From Proteocatella sp051653405 (GTDB lineage: Bacteria > Bacillota > Clostridia > Peptostreptococcales > Filifactoraceae), in contig JBOFWC010000232.1 in assembly GCA_051653405.1 (NCBI GenBank), forward strand, positions 1-6,008: DNA of 6,008 nt. Direction: 5' to 3'. This document shows positions 1-5,056 of this stretch, piece by piece (the first letter of the stretch is position 1; every line of letters begins with the position of its first letter). Position numbers and translations under genes: made by a program. The notes under the pieces are model-generated. The model was given only the letters and a program-made list of their open reading frames with translations, had not been told where the DNA came from and made no database searches.

Positions 1-800
1 TGTCTACAGTTACGGCAAAGCATGGATATGGATTGGGTACACCATACTTATCACAAATCGGACAACAAAAATTTGCTGGTGATGGACGATCGCACGATTT
101 AAGAGATCCGTTATCTACGATCGTAACGAAAGCAGAACATCTACTTGTGGCACCAACGCTTATCCAATACCATGGTGAACAGTCAGGGAAGGAAGTACGA
201 GGGCAAGCTATAGGTAAGCCTTTGCTGACAGCTGATAGTAGTAATCGATATGGTCTTGTTACTGCCTTTATTAGTAAATATTTTGCCGGTGGATATACCG
301 GTGCGGGTAGTGCTCTTGGTAAACCGCTGCCTACGGTAACGGCGATTGACCATAATGCCGTAATAATCCCCTATATGACGCATTTTTATGGTACAAGTGT
401 GGGAAGCAGCGTAAAGGATCCTCTCGGAACAATCACAGCGTTAGGACAGCATATTGGAGAAGTACAAGCTTTTTTGGTCAAATATTATGGACAAGGTGAA
501 GGGCAAGGCATAAATGAGCCACTTCATACAATCACGACAAAAGATCGTTTTGGACTTGTTACTATTAGTGGTGTGGATTATCAGATTGTTGATATCGGTA
601 TGCGCATGCTGACGCCACGAGAACTTTTTAACGCACAAGGGTTTCCATTTGATTATATTATCGAAAAAGATGCTGATGGGAATACATATCCCAAGACCGC
701 ACAAGTTGCAAGATGTGGAAATGCGGTTCCGCCACCATTTGCCGAAGCACTTGTAAGAGTTAATTTACCGGAAAAATGTGATGTAGCAGCGGTTGGTTAA
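1..800 (+). CDS. DNA (cytosine-5-)-methyltransferase, C-terminal part (5' truncated by window edge)
   Basis: This is the C-terminal part of a C5-cytosine DNA methyltransferase, which transfers a methyl group from S-adenosylmethionine to cytosine C5. The frame is open from base 3 to the stop at 798-800. The TTG at 33 is only the first start-like codon in a gene that enters from outside the window. Motif IX is visible as RMLTPRELFNAQGFP (about 601-645) and motif X as ARCGNAVPPPFAEAL (about 705-750), which is diagnostic of the family. The catalytic PC motif and the SAM-binding motifs lie upstream and cannot be checked. The region before motif IX, where the target-recognition domain sits, is made of degenerate repeats of about 32-37 residues, each carrying a [DKE]PLxTIT-like segment (near 108, 219, 324, 420 and 519, with a partial one at the left edge). 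Similar repeated C5 methyltransferases occur in phages and mobile elements. No restriction enzyme is recognisable next to it, so it may be an orphan anti-restriction or regulatory enzyme. Confidence 0.93.
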   Translation, partial: STVTAKHGYGLGTPYLSQIGQQKFAGDGRSHDLRDPLSTIVTKAEHLLVAPTLIQYHGEQSGKEVRGQAIGKPLLTADSSNRYGLVTAFISKYFAGGYTGAGSALGKPLPTVTAIDHNAVIIPYMTHFYGTSVGSSVKDPLGTITALGQHIGEVQAFLVKYYGQGEGQGINEPLHTITTKDRFGLVTISGVDYQIVDIGMRMLTPRELFNAQGFPFDYIIEKDADGNTYPKTAQVARCGNAVPPPFAEALVRVNLPEKCDVAAVG

Positions 801-824
801 TACGAAATTTAGGGAGGAATTTAT

Positions 825-1142
825 ATGGATAAAGAACTCGAAAAAGCAATAAAAGCAGCGGATCGATATCATCGTCAGCACCCTGCAACAAATGTCATGG
901 TTGTTTATAGCAAGTATGGTGGCATATGTATGAAGCAAGGCGATATTGTTGTATTTAAACTGCTCGGACAAGAAGTAACAGGAGTTGTAAACGATCATAT
1001 TACTAAAAATGAAAAACAGTATATCACAATTAGAGCTGGGACCGAAACATTAGCCATTGAGCATAGTGACGTTATTTGCTGGTTTGAATATAAGGATGCC
1101 CATTATGGGCATCCTGGGAATGGAGATTATGAAAGTGCCTAA
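825..1142 (+). CDS. hypothetical protein, possible small beta-barrel domain, 105 aa
   Basis: I do not recognise this protein. It starts at ATG 825 behind an excellent AGGGAGG (811-817) with a 7-base spacer, 24 bases after the methyltransferase stop, so it is probably co-transcribed. The first 35 residues are charged and probably helical (MDKELEKAIKAADRYHRQHP). From about residue 36 the pattern MKQGDIVVFKLLGQEVTGVV followed by short alternating strands suggests a small SH3-like or KOW-like beta-barrel; this is inferred from the pattern only. The last residues (about 91-105) are glycine-, histidine- and tyrosine-rich, and they are encoded by a perfect palindrome at 1093-1115, so the tail may be shaped by the DNA or RNA element rather than by protein selection. 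The 3' end overlaps the next gene by 14 bases. There is an internal ATG at residue 36, but it has no convincing ribosome binding site. Confidence 0.7.
   Translation: MDKELEKAIKAADRYHRQHPATNVMVVYSKYGGICMKQGDIVVFKLLGQEVTGVVNDHITKNEKQYITIRAGTETLAIEHSDVICWFEYKDAHYGHPGNGDYESA
1093..1115 (+). repeat. perfect palindrome, intragenic copy of the terminator stem at 5108-5134
   Basis: Two perfect 11-base arms flank a single T. The core GATGCCCATTATGGGCATC (1095-1113) is identical to the core of the terminator at 5112-5130. Here the arms are extended by AGG/CCT instead of AAAA/TTTT, and no T-run follows, so it should not terminate transcription efficiently on either strand. It lies inside the last codons of the 825-1142 gene and ends 13 bases before the ATG of the next gene. 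In mRNA it would form a stable hairpin just upstream of that gene's initiation region, where it could affect coupling or mRNA processing. Confidence 0.85.
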
Positions 1143-1311
1143 TCATTTGTGGAAATTATATTCCGGCAAGGAATTTATATCATTTCTTGGTTTTAGACCT
1201 TGCGTGAGGGACATTATAAAAATGGATGAGCTGCATACTATATATCAAATTATCGCAATTGATGAAAATCATGTTGCGTATGGGAAATTACTGAAGAAGG
1301 AGGCTTATTGA
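1129..1311 (+). CDS. hypothetical protein, 60 aa
   Basis: I do not recognise this small protein (begins MKVPNHLWKLYSGKEFISFL). The frame stays open upstream to 1057, but ATG 1129 is preferred because a GGAG lies at 1122-1125 and the start overlaps the end of the preceding gene by 14 bases, which suits coupled translation. The spacer is short (3 bases), and ATG 1120 in the same frame is an alternative giving three more residues. The protein is soluble by composition, with a hydrophobic centre (residues about 38-52, TIYQIIAIDENHVAY) that reads like two short beta strands. It may be a small single-domain accessory protein. The stop at 1309-1311 is followed three bases later by the next ATG, so the genes form one translational chain. 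Confidence 0.6.
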   Translation: MKVPNHLWKLYSGKEFISFLGFRPCVRDIIKMDELHTIYQIIAIDENHVAYGKLLKKEAY

Positions 1312-1314
1312 ATT

Positions 1315-1494
1315 ATGAATATAGTACAAAAAAACAAGTTAAGAAAATTAAGCCACAGTCTTGTTAAGGGCAGTAAGGGATATAAAGATAAAAGAAAGTG
1401 TCGTATTTGTGGTTGTACTACGTTACATGCTTGTCCAGGTGGTTGTTATTGGGTTGCTGATAATTTATGTAGCCAATGTTTAAAGTATGTTTAA
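1315..1494 (+). CDS. small cysteine-rich zinc-ribbon-like protein, 59 aa
   Basis: ATG 1315 follows AAGGAGG (1297-1303) with an 11-base spacer, and the start lies 3 bases after the previous stop. Residues 1-28 are basic and lysine-rich. The C-terminal half carries seven cysteines in the order C29-x2-C32-x-C34-x5-C40-x3-C44-x7-C52-x2-C55, with the recognisable string CRICGCTTLHACPGGCYWV and ending LCSQCLKYV. This cysteine pattern is one I associate with small zinc-binding proteins annotated as hypothetical in phages and integrative elements of Bacillota. The spaced C-x2-C pairs suggest one or two structural zinc ions and a nucleic-acid or protein-binding role; the actual function is unknown. 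The basic N-terminus would fit DNA or RNA binding. The gene is short enough to be missed by length-filtered gene finding. Confidence 0.8.
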   Translation: MNIVQKNKLRKLSHSLVKGSKGYKDKRKCRICGCTTLHACPGGCYWVADNLCSQCLKYV

Positions 1495-1547
1495 GGTGAA
1501 TATAAATGGGACTTTGATGAAAAAATATAAGGAGGCAGTTACTTGAA

Positions 1548-1745
1548 ATGGAAGATATATTTACAAGAACACTTCATCAGATAATGCCATTCTTAAATCT
1601 TCTTTTCATAAATTTTTTCGTATTCATAGCAGTGAAAGTTAATTTAAAATCCAATAAAGTGGCACTAATAAGTGCAAAATACAGTTTGATTATTATGATC
1701 ATCCTTGTAATAGCACAATTGATTATGTTTTTAAAAGCTATTTGA
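1548..1745 (+). CDS. small two-helix membrane protein, 65 aa
   Basis: I do not recognise the family. The protein has two clear hydrophobic segments, at about residues 12-30 (MPFLNLLFINFFVFIAVKV) and about 44-63 (KYSLIIMIILVIAQLIMFLK), joined by a short lysine-containing loop. That predicts an inner-membrane hairpin with almost no soluble part. ATG 1548 follows AAGGAGG at 1529-1535 with a long 12-base spacer. A TTG at 1543 is better spaced but opens a frame of only 13 codons, so ATG 1548 is kept. It is the first gene of a run of four membrane proteins. Two-helix proteins of this size include immunity, holin-like and toxin proteins, but no motif allows a choice between them. Confidence 0.6.
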   Translation: MEDIFTRTLHQIMPFLNLLFINFFVFIAVKVNLKSNKVALISAKYSLIIMIILVIAQLIMFLKAI

Positions 1746-1791
1746 TATTGAAAATGATGAGGGAAAGCAAAAATCGTTGAGAGAGGGTTAA

Positions 1792-2070
1792 ATGTATATG
1801 TATATTTTTATATCATTTATTATGTTCATTCTAGTTGTATTATTTTTTTATTTATTTGTTGTGGGGACAACAATGGATTCAACTAGAGGAAAAATTATGA
1901 AGAAGCTTGCAGTGTCAGTTCCTCTCAGTACTATTTCAGTACTGTTTTTATTGTATGATGCTGAAATAATTCCAGAAGAAAAATATATATTAGCTTTACC
2001 ATTGGTTATTATTTCAGGATTGTTAGTAGGGTGGTGTTTATTAAGTGATTTTAAAGCCAAACAATTATAG
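1792..2070 (+). CDS. small three-helix membrane protein, 92 aa
   Basis: I do not recognise the family. Three hydrophobic segments are visible, at about residues 3-25 (IFISFIMFILVVLFFYLFVV), 37-54 (VSVPLSTISVLFLLYD) and 65-84 (YILALPLVIISGLLVGWCLL), separated by a charged loop with STRGKIMKK and an acidic loop with AEIIPEEKY. The protein is predicted to be an integral inner-membrane protein with a positively charged cytoplasmic loop and tail (SDFKAKQL). GAGAGGG at 1781-1787 lies 4 bases before ATG 1792 and 10 bases before the in-frame ATG 1798, so either start may be used. The coding sequence is extremely AT-rich (7 G/C among bases 1801-1860), more so than the flanking DNA genes. It follows the two-helix gene by 46 bases. 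Confidence 0.6.
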   Translation: MYMYIFISFIMFILVVLFFYLFVVGTTMDSTRGKIMKKLAVSVPLSTISVLFLLYDAEIIPEEKYILALPLVIISGLLVGWCLLSDFKAKQL

Positions 2071-2084
2071 GTCAGGAGCTAGAT

Positions 2085-2422
2085 ATGAAAAAATCTTTGG
2101 GGGAGTCGGCTTTGCCGTAGTAATTTTTTTTATGTTTTTAAATTGTAATGCATTAATACAGGCAATTGATCGAATTTATGAGACAAAGGCGTATGAAGCG
2201 ATAGAGATATTTAATGGGAAAACTTTTAATGAATTAAAAGACGAAGAGGGCTTCCATCAAGAAATAAAAGTTTTCCCTAGCGTGAAGTATCCAGGTGATA
2301 AGCAGGTCGTTATATTCAATAGAAAAGATAAGGCGGAGATAATTCTTTTCATTGAAAATGACAATGGAAAAGCTAAAGTCGTTGATGTGATTGTGGACGG
2401 TAAACAGGTTATCTTTAAGTAA
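2085..2422 (+). pseudogene. membrane-anchored hypothetical protein, paralogue 1, frameshifted in an A6 run after the start codon
   Basis: This is the upstream member of the tandem pair; its function is unknown. The duplicated AGGAGCTAGATATG block marks ATG 2085 as the proper start, but that frame reads MKKSLGESALP and stops at 2118-2120. One extra A in the run at 2088-2093 would give MKKIFGGVGFAVVIFFMFLN followed by CNALIQAIDRIYETK and continue to the stop at 2420-2422, a 112-residue protein matching its neighbour. The open frame that reaches back to GTG 2045 runs through the previous gene end and through the ribosome binding site, so I do not take it as the start. The corrected protein has a lysine start, one hydrophobic segment and an outward C-terminal domain of about 85 residues. 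A Cys at position 21 recalls a lipoprotein signal, but LNC is a poor lipobox. The shift may be a real mutation, a phase-variable tract or a sequencing error. Confidence 0.7.
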
Positions 2423-2458
2423 TTTTGGATCCAATCAATTCAAGATAAGGAGCTAGAT

Positions 2459-2815
2459 ATGGAAAAATTCTTTTTAGACCTCGGTAAAATGGTTTTGGGC
2501 CTTGGTATTGCATTGGTAATTTGGGGGATTAGTCGTTACAGCCATCCGGTTCAGTCACTTGATCAATTTTATGAGACAAAAGCGTATGAAGCGATAGAGA
2601 TATTTAATGGGAAAACTTTTAATGAATTAAAAGACGAAGAGGACTTCTATCAAGAAATAAAAGTTTTCCCCAGTGTGAAATATCCTGGCGATAAACAAGT
2701 TATTATATCGTATAAACATCAAGCTATTAAGACAGTGCTTTTTATCGAAAATGATAATGGAGTTGCAAAAGTGGTCGACGTAATCGTAAATGGAAATCGT
2801 ATTGTATTTAAGTGA
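2459..2815 (+). CDS. membrane-anchored hypothetical protein, paralogue 2, 118 aa
   Basis: This is the intact member of the tandem pair; I do not recognise the family. ATG 2459 follows AGGAG (2448-2452) with a 6-base spacer. A single hydrophobic segment at about residues 10-26 (GKMVLGLGIALVIWGISRY) is followed by a soluble domain of about 85 residues, predicted outside the membrane, with the shared string YETKAYEAIEIFNGKTFNEL and a strand-like C-terminus (VLFIENDNGVAKVVDVIVNG). The soluble part alternates short strands and charged turns, like a small alpha/beta fold. It could be a signal-anchored extracytoplasmic protein, perhaps an exclusion or immunity factor given its mobile-element setting and duplication; this is inference only. 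No catalytic or metal-binding motif is seen, and the domain has no cysteine. Confidence 0.7.
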   Translation: MEKFFLDLGKMVLGLGIALVIWGISRYSHPVQSLDQFYETKAYEAIEIFNGKTFNELKDEEDFYQEIKVFPSVKYPGDKQVIISYKHQAIKTVLFIENDNGVAKVVDVIVNGNRIVFK

Positions 2816-2827
2816 TTGACACAGCTT

Positions 2828-2852
2828 GCAGCCTATCAAGTTGGTAGGTTGC
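2828..2852 (+). promoter_or_regulatory. stem-loop between the membrane-protein pair and the nuclease gene
   Basis: Bases 2828-2837 (GCAGCCTATC) pair with 2843-2852 (GGTAGGTTGC) around the 5-base loop AAGTT, giving a 10-pair stem with two G-U pairs in the plus-strand RNA. No T-run follows, so it is not a standard intrinsic terminator. It lies between the stop at 2815 and the ribosome binding site at 2871. It could be an mRNA stability or processing element, or a protein-binding inverted repeat. The structure is read from base pairing only. Confidence 0.45.
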
Positions 2853-2870
2853 TGGAAGTGCCAATATATG

Positions 2871-2877
2871 AAAGGAG
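2871..2877 (+). promoter_or_regulatory. ribosome binding site that fixes the nuclease start at 2886
   Basis: AAAGGAG lies 8 bases before ATG 2886, which is optimal. The same frame stays open upstream to TTG 2826 and would add 20 residues including a C-x2-C pair, but no ribosome binding site precedes that TTG and the extension would have to be translated through this site. Confidence 0.75.
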
Positions 2878-2885
2878 ACTGTGCA

Positions 2886-3296
2886 ATGAATAGTCAAGAA
2901 GCACTTTTTAATGTATCCCAAGATACTATGAAACAGATTGTAAATTTACGCTCGATTATTGAAACCTTAAGGATATCAAATATCCCAGAAGAGTATGACT
3001 TACAGCGAATAATTGCGGAGGCATTAGAGCAGGCGCATGTTGCATATATCAAAGAATATAAACTTGGTCGAAGGAATAGAATTGATTTCTTTGTTGATGG
3101 AATAGGCATTGAGATAAAAAAAGGGAAACCGAATCGTGTAGCAGTGCAAAATCAGCTTTATCGATATGCTGACTTTGACGAAATTCACGGTATCATCTTG
3201 GTTGTAGAAAGAAATGTTGTCGGGATACCTTCTGAAATCAATCTAAAGCCTTGTCATGTCGTTGGATTAAATCGATTATGGGGGATTGCTATATGA
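2886..3296 (+). CDS. PD-(D/E)XK superfamily nuclease (VRR-NUC-like), 136 aa
   Basis: This is probably a small DNA nuclease of the restriction-endonuclease-like fold. The core is residues 41-105: a helix with Glu45/Glu48 (RIIAEALEQAHV), then GRRNRIDFFVDGIGIEIKKG with Asp67 and Glu76-x-Lys78 on consecutive strands, which is the PD-(D/E)XK metal site. After it come Gln90 and Tyr94 (QNQLYRYADFDE) in the following helix and a strand HGIILVVER. The size and order suit stand-alone VRR-NUC or Holliday-resolvase-like domains, which in phages often neighbour a SNF2 helicase. Residues 1-40 form an extra helical segment without a known motif. The stop overlaps the helicase start (ATGA at 3293-3296), so the two proteins are translationally coupled and likely work as partners. 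The assignment to the fold is fairly sure; the substrate is unknown. Confidence 0.75.
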   Translation: MNSQEALFNVSQDTMKQIVNLRSIIETLRISNIPEEYDLQRIIAEALEQAHVAYIKEYKLGRRNRIDFFVDGIGIEIKKGKPNRVAVQNQLYRYADFDEIHGIILVVERNVVGIPSEINLKPCHVVGLNRLWGIAI

Positions 3297-5056
3297 ACGT
3301 ACCAGCATACTTACAGGTCCCACCTGAAGCCGATTATTTATATGGAACCTTGTCTTTTGATGAAAAAGAGCAAGCTTGGATAATTGAAGCTGAGCCTTGT
3401 GTTATTGAAATGGCAAGAAGACTTTTTCCTGCTTGTGATTCTTGTAAATCATATAATCAAAGCAGTGTGCGCTTTTTTCGGAATAAACGCACGGATGGAG
3501 ATCTTAATTGGTTGCTTTTACGATATCCTTTAAAGATTTCTGATCAGGATCAATATAGAGCTATGCATGACAGTATCGTTAATCATGTGATGCATCAACA
3601 AGACTTTTTAGTGCATCCCAAAAAGGAGACTCCATCCCTCATTTTTAAGGGTGAGTTACTAGAATATCAAAAGGAAGGCTTATCCTATCTGTTACATAAT
3701 CGGAAAACATTGTTGGCAGATGATATGGGTCTTGGTAAAACAATCATAGCGTTATCTTTTCTCGCAACGGTAGCGGATTGGCCGGTTTTAATTGTTGTAC
3801 CGCCACAAATTCGAAGTGGTTGGATGTCTCAAATTAATAATTTTTTGGAAATCCCTAAATCGTCTGTTCAAGAAGATCTGTTTGCAAAAAATGGTGCCGA
3901 TGTTCATCTTATTCAGGGATTGCGGCCTTATTCATTACCAAAAGCAAAAATCTATATTATACATTATCTTATTTTGCGTGGATGGAAAAAGATTCTACCA
4001 GAGTTTGGTTTTAAAACCGTTATCTTTGATGAAATTCAGGAATTGCGTAGTGCAAAAAGTGAAAAATATTCTGTGGCAACATTGATATCCGAACGATGTG
4101 AAAATGTAATCGGATTGTCTGGTACCCCAATTTACAATAAAGGTGCAGAAATATGGAATGTAATGAATGCTATAGAATACCATTGTTTATCCGATTACGA
4201 AAGTTTTACACGTGCCTGGTGTACGTATTATCAGAGCGATGTAATTAAAGATCCTCAATTGCTGGGTGATTATTTAAAACGAGAGGGCTTAATGATTCGG
4301 AGAACCAAAGACCAAGTCTTATCTGAATTGCCGCCTAAACGGAGAATTGTGGAGCCGGTAGATGTTGATGATGGAATGCTGCATAAATTGTTAAAAAATA
4401 CAATTGTCAAAGCAAAAGGGATAGATTTAATCGAAAATGTTTTTGAACGAGGCCGATTAAAACAACAAATTGTTGACGAGGCTAGACGGGCTACAGGCGT
4501 TGCTAAGGCGGAATCTGTTTGTGATTTCGTAAAAATGCTGCTAGAAGCAGGCGAACGTATATTGCTCTTTGCATATCATCATGATGTTTTTGACATGTAT
4601 ATGGATGAACTAGCACCATTTTCTCCTGTTGAAATAAGTGGCCGGAAAACACAAAAAGAAAAAGACGAAGGTATCCAAAAATATATGGATGGAAAAACCA
4701 ATGTTGCTATTTTAAATTTACGGACAACCGCAGGCCTAGACGGATTACAAGGGAGAACCAGTGTTGTTGTCTTTGGGGAATTGGATTGGTCTCCAGCCAT
4801 TCATAGCCAATGTGAAGATCGAGTGCATAGGTTTGGACTCAAGCAATCTGTCTTATGCTATTACTTGGTAGCTTCTGACGGATCTGATGCGAATATTCAA
4901 GATGCATTAGGGTTAAAGGTTAGCCAGTTCATTGGGATTATGGGGGATAAAGCCGAGACAAAAGAAGATCGAGTATTAGCTGAAACTGCTGTAAAAAAAC
5001 ACATGACAAATATTATTCAAAGGCTACAAAAAATGAGTAATCGAAAAGTTGGATAA
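3293..5056 (+). CDS. SNF2-type DEAD/DEAH-box DNA helicase/translocase, 587 aa
   Basis: This is a superfamily 2 ATPase of the SNF2/Rad54 group, expected to translocate on double-stranded DNA using ATP. Motifs in order are: Q-like LLEYQKEGLSYLL (122-134), Walker A DDMGLGKT (143-150), motif Ia VLIVVPPQIRSGW (165-177), motif II DEIQ (246-249), motif III GLSGTP (274-279), a second RecA lobe with ILLFAYHHD (423-431), motif V LRTTAGLDGLQ (476-486) and motif VI QCEDRVHRFGLKQ (506-518). All catalytic positions are present. Motif II is DEIQ rather than the DEAH common in chromatin remodellers. The first 110 residues are a non-helicase N-terminal region with a Cys-x2-Cys (48-51). The length fits compact mobile-element SNF2 proteins. 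ATG 3293 follows a GGGGGA run with 7-base spacing and overlaps the nuclease stop. The frame back to 3251 is ignored for that reason. A role in element replication, recombination or defence is possible. Confidence 0.92.
   Translation: MNVPAYLQVPPEADYLYGTLSFDEKEQAWIIEAEPCVIEMARRLFPACDSCKSYNQSSVRFFRNKRTDGDLNWLLLRYPLKISDQDQYRAMHDSIVNHVMHQQDFLVHPKKETPSLIFKGELLEYQKEGLSYLLHNRKTLLADDMGLGKTIIALSFLATVADWPVLIVVPPQIRSGWMSQINNFLEIPKSSVQEDLFAKNGADVHLIQGLRPYSLPKAKIYIIHYLILRGWKKILPEFGFKTVIFDEIQELRSAKSEKYSVATLISERCENVIGLSGTPIYNKGAEIWNVMNAIEYHCLSDYESFTRAWCTYYQSDVIKDPQLLGDYLKREGLMIRRTKDQVLSELPPKRRIVEPVDVDDGMLHKLLKNTIVKAKGIDLIENVFERGRLKQQIVDEARRATGVAKAESVCDFVKMLLEAGERILLFAYHHDVFDMYMDELAPFSPVEISGRKTQKEKDEGIQKYMDGKTNVAILNLRTTAGLDGLQGRTSVVVFGELDWSPAIHSQCEDRVHRFGLKQSVLCYYLVASDGSDANIQDALGLKVSQFIGIMGDKAETKEDRVLAETAVKKHMTNIIQRLQKMSNRKVG

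Larger units (their letters stand above)
2074..2815 (+). repeat. tandem gene duplication (two paralogous membrane-anchored proteins with duplicated ribosome binding sites)
   Basis: The block AGGAGCTAGATATG, which is the ribosome binding site plus start codon, occurs at 2074-2087 and again at 2448-2461. The coding bodies 2178-2422 and 2571-2815 align without gaps at an offset of 393 bases. Bases 2189-2249 and 2582-2642 are identical over 61 positions, including all synonymous sites, while the sequence on both sides is clearly diverged. The N-terminal membrane segments differ in sequence and length (31 versus 37 codons up to the shared YETK motif). Confidence 0.9.

Noticed and set aside
183..704. 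Minus-strand open frames opposite the methyltransferase (183-383 and 441-704)
   Set aside because: They lie wholly within a clearly coding plus-strand gene, lack ribosome binding sites of note, and read as low-complexity shadow peptides.
2045..2084. Upstream extension of the first paralogue to GTG 2045
   Set aside because: It overlaps the end of the previous gene, runs through the duplicated ribosome binding site, and has no counterpart in the second paralogue.
2816..2821. TTGACA, a perfect -35 hexamer right after the stop of the second paralogue
   Set aside because: At the correct spacing of about 17 bases there is no acceptable -10 (AGTTGG), and the sequence also forms part of the approach to a stem-loop, so a promoter is not supported.
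2826..2885. N-terminal extension of the nuclease with a C-x2-C...C string (GCWKCQYMKGDCAM)
   Set aside because: It looks like a small zinc motif, but the TTG start has no ribosome binding site and the extension spans both the stem-loop and the strong AAAGGAG used by ATG 2886.
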